From an uncultured Myxococcales bacterium (GTDB lineage Bacteria > Myxococcota_A > Polyangia > Polyangiales > Polyangiaceae), in assembly GCA_937998045.1 (NCBI GenBank), contig CALKVG010000164.1, forward strand, positions 1 to 16,567: 16,567 nt of DNA, in the 5' to 3' direction. The notes beneath the pieces were generated by a model. The model was not told the DNA's origin, did not search any database, and saw only the letters and a program-made list of their open reading frames with translations. The position numbers were made by a program, and so were the translations under genes. Each line of letters begins with the position of its first letter. Position 1 is the stretch's first letter. Of this stretch, positions 12,441 to 16,567 are shown in pieces.

Positions 12441-13720
12441 TCCGCAGCAAGCGCCCAGGCCACGGTGCGCCACGCGAGCTCTGCATGCCGCGCTTCGTCG
12501 CGAGCGATCGTCTCCAGGGCCGCGCGCACGGCCGGCTCCTGCGCGTACTCCAGCGCTTCGCGCGCCTCGAGCGCCGCCATGACCTCGCCGACGCATCCCT
12601 CCGCGAACGTCGTCGCCACGAACGCTCGCACCTCGGCGGCGCCATCGAGGCAACCGCCGATGGCGATAGGGGCCGGCCCGATGTCGCGCCCGGCGTACGC
12701 GCTCGCAAGCCCGTAGGCGAGGCGCGCGTGGGTCGTTTCGTCCGCCATCGCGCGCTGCGCATCGGCGACGAGCTCCTGCGGCGCCCCGAAGGCGAGGAGC
12801 TGCAGAACGAAGCGCGCGAACGCGGCGATGGACGCATGCTCCATTTGCGCGATCTCGGTCCAGTGCTGCGCGACCCTGTCTCTTAGCGCCGGTGCCATCC
12901 GGAGGCCGTCGATCTCTCTCCGATCCAGCCAATCTCGCCGCGACACCGTCCCCGCAAGACGAGCTTCCCCTTCCACGAGAAACGGCCGTCCTAAGCTACA
13001 GCAGCTCCCTCCGTTGCCAGCTGTGCACACTCTCGTTCCGCCGTCGAGGATCGAGCAGGATACTCCCACGCTCGCGCCTTCGTTGTTGCAATCCGAATTG
13101 CTGAAGCACTGATCGGCTCTCGACGTACAGGCAAACCCTTCCGGGCAATACCCGCAATACCGGATAAAGTACTGCGCGCACTCCGAGCCTCGTCCGCACG
13201 TCCCGGCGTTGCACGACGCTTGGACGCAAGTGCCGACGGGATCGGCGCAGAGGCAGATTTGGCCTTGCGCACAGTCCGTATCTCGCGCGCACCCGTAATT
13301 GCAGTGACAGAAATACGCGTTCTGGCTCGTGCATGTCCCGTACGGCCCGGCGTCGCAATCGGCGTTCGACGCACACTCGGCGGGGGCCGCATCGGTCATG
13401 CACGCATCGGTGGGAACGGGACGGGTCGGGCATTCGATGTTCGCGCGTCGTCGGATGGTACCGCCCCGGCAAGTGTCGTAGCCGGTGTCGAGACCGCCCA
13501 CCAAGATCGGCGTCGGATCCATGCACGTGAAGGCGACGGTGGTCGCGGCGTCCGCTGCACCTTGGCCGACGCTGGTCGATGCGTCGTCGGGCGATCCGCC
13601 CTCTGGCGTAGCGCTTGCTCCGCTGACCGAGACCGTGCGGCCCGCGCAGCCGGGCGACGCGAGACCCAGCGCGGCGGCGAGGGTGGCCCGCAGTGCATCG
13701 AGAGCACGAGCGCTTCGCAT
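12341..13720 (-). CDS. Exported Cys-rich protein with a di-iron ferritin-like domain (3' frameshift)
   Basis: From ATG 13720 the first residues (RSARALDALRATLAAALGLA, then SPGC with Cys25) form a probable lipoprotein or secretory signal. A Ser/Asp-rich linker follows, then about 175 residues with over 20 Cys (66-241; for example SNADCDAGPYGTC, RDTDCAQGQICLC, NSDCNNEG), the CxxDxDC style common in myxobacterial surface proteins. The region 285-425 is ferritin-like, with candidate iron ligands on four helices: EIAQMEH (E294/H295), MADETTH (D327/E328/H331), FAEGCVGE (E374/E379) and RDEARH (D408/E409/H412). It may bind iron or oxidise a substrate outside the cytoplasm. The frame ends at 12341, but true homology slips frame near 12435 and runs to 12171; the whole would be about 515 aa. 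A sigma-54-like site lies just upstream. Confidence 0.75.
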   Translation of the reverse strand: MRSARALDALRATLAAALGLASPGCAGRTVSVSGASATPEGGSPDDASTSVGQGAADAATTVAFTCMDPTPILVGGLDTGYDTCRGGTIRRRANIECPTRPVPTDACMTDAAPAECASNADCDAGPYGTCTSQNAYFCHCNYGCARDTDCAQGQICLCADPVGTCVQASCNAGTCGRGSECAQYFIRYCGYCPEGFACTSRADQCFSNSDCNNEGASVGVSCSILDGGTRVCTAGNGGSCCSLGRPFLVEGEARLAGTVSRRDWLDRREIDGLRMAPALRDRVAQHWTEIAQMEHASIAAFARFVLQLLAFGAPQELVADAQRAMADETTHARLAYGLASAYAGRDIGPAPIAIGGCLDGAAEVRAFVATTFAEGCVGEVMAALEAREALEYAQEPAVRAALETIARDEARHAELAWRTVAWALAAEPPRLRRSARSSTRNARARADMWLGKGTTLGTH

Positions 13721-13734
13721 GACCGCCCACGCTG

Positions 13735-13750
13735 AGCAAGGGGCGGACCA
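13735..13750 (-). promoter_or_regulatory. Possible sigma-54 promoter of the ferritin-like gene
   Basis: On the minus strand the site reads TGGTCCG-N4-TTGCT, 10 of 12 fixed consensus positions with correct GG/GC spacing. It ends 15 nt before ATG 13720, the same distance as at the universal stress gene, again implying an almost leaderless mRNA. Confidence 0.4.
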
Positions 13751-13897
13751 TGCCCAGCTCGAACGAACCCGGAAAGAGGCGGCTGTCCGCAGCGGCACCC
13801 TCGCATGGGGGATCGCGTCGTCAATCCGATCGCGAGATCGCGCTCGGGCACAAGATGACACATTCGCGGGCGCGGACGCGCGAGCGCGGAAGGGGAC

Positions 13898-14005
13898 CTA
13901 GATGGTCCACCAGACATAGTGGTCGTTTGCGACGAAGACGCGCTTGGCGCCCCACGCATGCCTGTAGAAGTTCGCCCAGCCGCGGAGCACGGGGCCAAGC
14001 TCCCG
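13898..14005 (-). pseudogene. C-terminal remnant of a group II intron reverse transcriptase/maturase
   Basis: The minus-strand frame ends with ELGPVLRGWANFYRHAWGAK and RVFVANDHYVWWTI before TAG at 13898. This is the signature of the group II intron maturase-specific domain (LxPxLRGWxNYxRxxxSxxxFxxLDxYVWxxL), which binds intron RNA and helps splicing and retrohoming. Only about 35 residues remain. The reverse transcriptase domain is absent upstream, where the sequence becomes that of the truncated antitoxin on the other strand, and the usual tail after the YVW motif (WLRRRHP-like) is also missing. This is a relic of a mobile intron, without activity. Confidence 0.7.
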
Positions 14006-14040
14006 GCTACGCCGCCGCTTGCTCCCGGTCCAGCATCCGA

Positions 14041-14208
14041 GCGGACCTGCCAGGCGCCATTGCTCCGAAGGAGTCGCTCGAGGAGCTCGCACGCGCATGG
14101 GGTGAGGAGATCGATCGCCGAGCGGCTCGCGTCCGCGCGGGCGAGGCGAGGGGCCGGCCAGCCGACCAGGTGTTCGACGACATCGAGGCGAAGCTGCGCG
14201 GCAGATGA
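14041..14208 (+). pseudogene. N-terminally truncated addiction-module antitoxin
   Basis: The frame ending at TGA 14208 reads SLEELARAWGEEIDRRAARV, RAGEARGRPADQVFDDIEAK and LRGR. This fits the C-terminal half of the putative addiction module component family (Unstab_antitox, TIGR02574), whose members have an E-xAW-xxEIxRR-xxRVxxGE pattern and pair with RelE/ParE-type toxins. The usual N-terminal 30 or so residues are missing; the frame runs back into unrelated sequence next to the intron relic, without a plausible start. Its stop overlaps the ATG of the toxin stub, as in intact modules. Confidence 0.6.
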
Positions 14209-14250
14209 AGAGTCTCAACATCGAGCCTGAGGCCGAGGCGGAGCGCTCGC
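14205..14250 (+). pseudogene. Toxin stub (RelE/ParE-like N-terminus)
   Basis: ATG 14205 overlaps the antitoxin stop (ATGA). The first residues, MKSLNIEPEAEAE, match the start of ParE/RelE-superfamily toxins (a beta strand followed by EAEAEL and a helix). After that the frame turns into Arg/Ser-rich sequence with no toxin features, so the rest is lost. The short length makes this assignment depend on the antitoxin context. Confidence 0.45.
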
Positions 14251-14343
14251 CCGGGCGTTCGTGCTCCTCGCGCAGACGGACGAGGATCCACAGAATCCGC
14301 GTGCGTCCCTCTAGGCCGGAAAACCGTTTCGCGGCAAAGGTAG

Positions 14344-14772
14344 CTATTGGTCGAGGTTCGTCACCGGACCGATTTGGGTCAAGTCAGGCGCGGTGTCGCC
14401 CAGGCCGAAGTCCAGGACGCGGAAGGACTGCGCGTCGACGGTGAAGGTCAGGACGCTGCCGGACGGAGCGTGTGCTCCGGACGGGAACGAGGCCCCGTTG
14501 TCCGTGAACGTCACGCCCGTCACCTCGACGACGTACACGGCGACGTGGTCGTTGACGATCTCGCCGCTCACGATCTTCTCGGCCGCTTGATGGTCAGGGG
14601 AGGCCACGGCCTCGATTGTCTTCGGCGAGGGGACCCCGTTGGCCGACGAAGTCTGCAACGCCATGGTGCGGAGCCTGGCCCTGACGTTCGAGTCCGCCAA
14701 GTCCGTCTCGTTCGACTGCCCGCACGCGCTCGCGGCAGCGAGCGTTAGCAATATGCCGACCGCGGTGCGCAT
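14344..14772 (-). CDS. Lipoprotein of unknown function
   Basis: From ATG 14772 the product is 142 aa. It has a lipoprotein signal (MRTAVGILLTLAAASACGQ, lipobox ASAC, Cys at about 17). The mature part reads ARLRTMALQTSSANGVPSPK, IEAVASPDHQAAEKIVSGE, HVAVYVVEVTGVTFTDNGAS, SGSVLTFTVDAQSFRVLDFG. The hydrophobic/polar alternation in the second half suggests a beta-sandwich. I do not recognise a family. A TTG at 14778 is a possible alternative start, but ATG gives the cleaner signal. No ribosome site is obvious. It probably sits in the outer membrane or periplasm. It is transcribed alone, with about 107 nt to the next gene upstream. Confidence 0.75.
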   Translation of the reverse strand: MRTAVGILLTLAAASACGQSNETDLADSNVRARLRTMALQTSSANGVPSPKTIEAVASPDHQAAEKIVSGEIVNDHVAVYVVEVTGVTFTDNGASFPSGAHAPSGSVLTFTVDAQSFRVLDFGLGDTAPDLTQIGPVTNLDQ

Positions 14773-14879
14773 GCCCAACTATAGGACGCACGTGGCGAGG
14801 CGCCACGCAGTCTGCACCCGATCGCGGGCGCCAGTGCTGGCGAGGCTCGTGTACTCCGGCGGAGAACGAGCCGCCGTCC

Positions 14880-15029
14880 TCACGCCCCCGGCTCGTCCCG
14901 ATGGCGACGGCGATCGGGAGCACGCGTCATCGGCGGGGGCCGCTTCGGCAACTTCGACGGATCCCGCATCCAATCGGGCCGGGGCTCCACTGGCCTCGTC
15001 GCCGGTCGCTCGGGCTTCGGGCGGGACAT
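14880..15029 (-). CDS. 49-aa Pro/Arg-rich protein, tentative
   Basis: From ATG 15029 the frame reads MSRPKPERPATRPVEPRPDW, MRDPSKLPKRPPPMTRAPDR and ends RHRDEPGA. It is highly basic and proline-rich, so probably disordered. The segment DWMRDPSKLPKRPP has a motif-like look. There is no ribosome site and no known domain. It lies on the same strand 43 nt downstream of the zinc-ribbon gene, so the two could be co-transcribed. Chance remains possible in such GC-rich DNA. Confidence 0.35.
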   Translation of the reverse strand: MSRPKPERPATRPVEPRPDWMRDPSKLPKRPPPMTRAPDRRRHRDEPGA

Positions 15030-15072
15030 GCGAGATCGTCTACCACGGTCGAAGGTACGCCGCCCGGAGGCG

Positions 15073-15330
15073 CTATTCGGGATCCTTCCGCCCCCGCCCG
15101 CTAAGCTCTGGGTCCCGGCGGATCGCTTCGCGCAGCGCCTGCGCGCGCTTGATCGAATCTCGCTCGTCTTCGCTACTCGCCGCATCCACGCTCAAGTGCA
15201 GCGCGCCGCATCGAGCACACTTGAAAGCCGGCGCACGACCCACCTCCGACGTGTATTCAGCCGCGACGAACTCCCGGCCACCACAGACGTCGCAAGCAAT
15301 GGCGCGCATCACCCCCATGATCTTCATCAT
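15073..15330 (-). CDS. Small zinc-ribbon protein
   Basis: The 85-aa product has two CxxC knuckles: CDVCGG (C13, C16) and CARCGALHL (C38, C41), 21 residues apart, a classic four-Cys zinc ribbon. A charged helical tail follows (SSEDERDSIKRAQALREAIR). Such proteins bind zinc and often contact nucleic acid or another protein; the target is unknown. Several starts are possible: TTG 15354, ATG 15330, ATG 15327 and ATG 15309. I chose 15330 because a G-rich run (CACGGGGG) lies just before it. The upstream region is the 42-bp tandem repeat array. Confidence 0.65.
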   Translation of the reverse strand: MMKIMGVMRAIACDVCGGREFVAAEYTSEVGRAPAFKCARCGALHLSVDAASSEDERDSIKRAQALREAIRRDPELSGRGRKDPE

Positions 15331-15370
15331 CACCCCCGTGCCCGCAGCGCGCAAGTGGATCCGTTCCTGC

Positions 15371-15735
15371 GAACGGTCGTTTCGAGAGGACGAGCGGTTC
15401 GGACCCTCTCGAACGCGTCCTACCCCCTGTTGACGGCGTTCGCACCCTCCCCCGACGCTTCTTATCGCCTACGGCCCGTGGTACTGGGCGTCGCAGACGC
15501 GCCTTGTCCCGGGTGAACCGAGGCTCTGAGGATCTCGGACGCGTCCTCTCTCGTTCAAGCAACGGCTCCGCGCCTTGCGAACGCCGCTCTTGGCGGACGA
15601 ACTAGGCTCTGGGCCTTTCAGGCGCCTCTTGTCTTCGTGCGAACCGCGGCTCTTAGGCTGTCGGACGCGTCTTGTCTCGGATGAACCGCGGCTCAGAGCC
15701 CGTCGGACGCGTCTTGTCTCGATTGCCGAGCGCGC
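15371..15735. repeat. Degenerate 42-bp tandem repeat, about nine copies
   Basis: The best copies read TCGGACGCGTCTTGTCTCGG followed by ATGAACCGCGGCTCAGAG (15661-15702 and, in part, 15703-15735). The ACGCG anchor recurs near 15413, 15455, 15497, 15539, 15581, 15622, 15665 and 15707, a spacing of 42 bp with one -1/+1 wobble; a weaker copy starts near 15371. Because 42 is divisible by three, minus-strand translation shows a 14-residue period (SRGSSETRRVRQPK, SRGSHEDKRRLKGP, SLGSPGTRRVCDAQ). Divergence rises toward the left, so the right-hand copies are the youngest. Whether it is coding, regulatory or a minisatellite is unclear. Confidence 0.75.
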
Positions 15736-15865
15736 CCCCCCTGCGCGCCGTCCAGTAGTCGCGCCTTCAACGCAGGCGAATGCCGCCTGCTTCGCCCCGG
15801 ACGGAAGCGCGGATCCGGCGTCTCGCAGCACGACTGGAATTCGCTGCGCCTCCTCCCATCTGAGG

Positions 15866-16120
15866 TGACATCGAGACCGCGGACTTCGCGCAGAGCCTCG
15901 AAGGGCTCGACCTGACGCGTGCGACGACGGGCATCGGTGCCGTGCACCGCGGCCCCGTGCTCAGCGCCCTCAAGACGTGGCTCGACGCCGAGGCGCCCAC
16001 CATCAGCGACGAGAATCAGAGAAAGGGGCCGGTCAGGTTCCTTTGCGAGCACGCGGACGGCCAGCCCCCATCTGGGCCGCGCGGGTCGCCGCGTAACCCG
16101 GCTGGCCGCGGCGGGACTTC
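15866..16120 (+). pseudogene. Unassigned gene fragment without a start
   Basis: Directly after a stop codon the plus frame reads DIETADFAQSLEGLDLTRA, GAVHRGPVLSALKTWLDAEA and PTISDENQRKGPVRFLCEHA before turning Gly/Pro/Arg-rich. The first 60 residues look like genuine protein with regular helices, but there is no start codon or ribosome site. The segment RGPVLSALKTWLD faintly recalls the C-terminal part of IS66 transposases; the lines around it do not fit, so I leave it unassigned. Confidence 0.35.
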
Positions 16121-16123
16121 GCT

Positions 16124-16447
16124 TTACTTCATCACGGTCGCTTCGACGACAATGCAGTTTCCATCTCGGGAGATGGTTACGTCACTCAGGTATTTTGCGT
16201 TGGACTTCTGCTGCGCCTTCAGGACCGCCTCATCGATGAGCCCGACGTTGTTGTCGTGCGAGGAGACCGTCTGATCTCCGGGGCAGTGCTGCGCCTCGAC
16301 CTTGCCGGCCGGCGTCCCTTTGAAAGCAGGGTCGAAGGAGGGATCGGTCATCGACACCGCAGGCGCGGTCAAGATGGCGTAACGGGCCGAGCACCCGGTG
16401 GCCGCGAGTAAAGTCATGCAGCCCAGACAGACGATGGTCTTCTTCAT
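16124..16447 (-). CDS. Small lipoprotein, possibly TRL-like family
   Basis: ATG 16447 starts a 107-aa protein with a clear lipoprotein signal (MKKTIVCLGCMTLLAATGCS, lipobox AATGC, Cys19). The mature part reads AILTAPAVSMTDPSF, KVEAQHCPGDQTVSSHDNNV, GLIDEAVLKAQQKSNAKYLS and DVTISRDGNCIVVEATVMK. A small domain with a helix ending in a repeated-Ala/Lys stretch and a final strand with a Cys resembles TRL-like lipoproteins, but the match is loose. AAAGGGA lies 13 nt upstream. The start overlaps the stop of the preceding gene (ATGA), so both are translated together. Probably anchored to the cell envelope. Confidence 0.75.
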   Translation of the reverse strand: MKKTIVCLGCMTLLAATGCSARYAILTAPAVSMTDPSFDPAFKGTPAGKVEAQHCPGDQTVSSHDNNVGLIDEAVLKAQQKSNAKYLSDVTISRDGNCIVVEATVMK

Positions 16448-16567
16448 TGGTATCCGGTCCCTTTCACGACGAGACAGCTCTTCGCGAAGAAATAGGCGTT
16501 AAAACCGGTGTTGTCGGTCGAAACGTTGTTCATGTACCGGAGCTGGTGCTTCTCTCTGGCGTTGGCC
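16444..16567 (-). CDS. 3' end of a gene upstream of and coupled to the lipoprotein
   Basis: The minus-strand frame entering from the window edge reads ANAREKHQLRYMNNVSTDNT, GFNAYFFAKSCLVVKGTGYQ and stops at TGA 16446-16444, overlapping the ATG of the lipoprotein gene. The ending, an aromatic strand with a Cys followed by VVKGTGY, is similar in style to the C-terminus of the downstream lipoprotein (GNCIVVEATV), so the two may be paralogues. The remainder is outside the window. Confidence 0.55.
   Translation of the reverse strand, partial: ANAREKHQLRYMNNVSTDNTGFNAYFFAKSCLVVKGTGYQ

Noticed and set aside
15371..15735. CRISPR array
   Set aside because: The 42-bp units are contiguous and diverged, with no unique spacers between conserved repeats.
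15942..16020. IS66 transposase fragment
   Set aside because: Only RGPVLSALKTWLD resembles the family; the following catalytic-region motifs are missing.

Overview
This is a GC-rich chromosomal window from what looks like a myxobacterium or close relative (Myxococcota, Polyangiales-like). That guess rests on codon use, a secreted protein joining Cys-rich repeats to a ferritin-like domain, many short lipoproteins, and several good matches to sigma-54 (-24/-12) promoters. No rRNA or tRNA gene was seen, so the placement is inference.

Layout. Positions 1-976 hold the 5' end of an exported protein gene and a 150-aa unrecognised protein, both on the minus strand. Positions 1580-3729 hold a KGG-repeat stress protein, a 72-aa protein coupled to groES, groES, and a GroEL lacking about its first 115-120 residues. 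Positions 3872-7571 form a tight operon: a small conserved-looking protein, a double-domain KaiC-like ATPase with an added C-terminal winged-helix-like segment, and a PAS-PAS histidine kinase. Positions 7734-8018 hold a 94-aa minus-strand protein behind the best sigma-54 site. Positions 8459-9828 hold two small membrane proteins and a CBS-pair protein. Positions 10133-11123 hold a universal stress protein and, convergently, a DUF2383/PA2169-like four-helix protein. Positions 11413-12084 hold a Spy/LTxxQ-like gene broken by two frameshifts. Positions 12171-13720 hold a Cys-rich, ferritin-like exported protein with a frameshift near its 3' end.

Positions 13898-14250 are a scar of mobile DNA: the tail of a group II intron maturase next to a decapitated antitoxin and toxin stub. 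Positions 14344-16567 hold short minus-strand genes (lipoproteins, a zinc ribbon, a TRL-like pair), a degenerate 42-bp tandem repeat, and one unassigned gene fragment.

Reading as a whole. KGG protein, chaperonin, KaiC/kinase, CBS, UspA, DUF2383, Spy-like and ferritin-like genes make this look like a stress or dormancy island. Sigma-54-like motifs sit before at least five of its genes. No sigma-54 activator is visible in the window. Several genes are decayed (groEL, Spy-like, ferritin-like, toxin-antitoxin, maturase), so the island is being remodelled, or the assembly contains indel errors.
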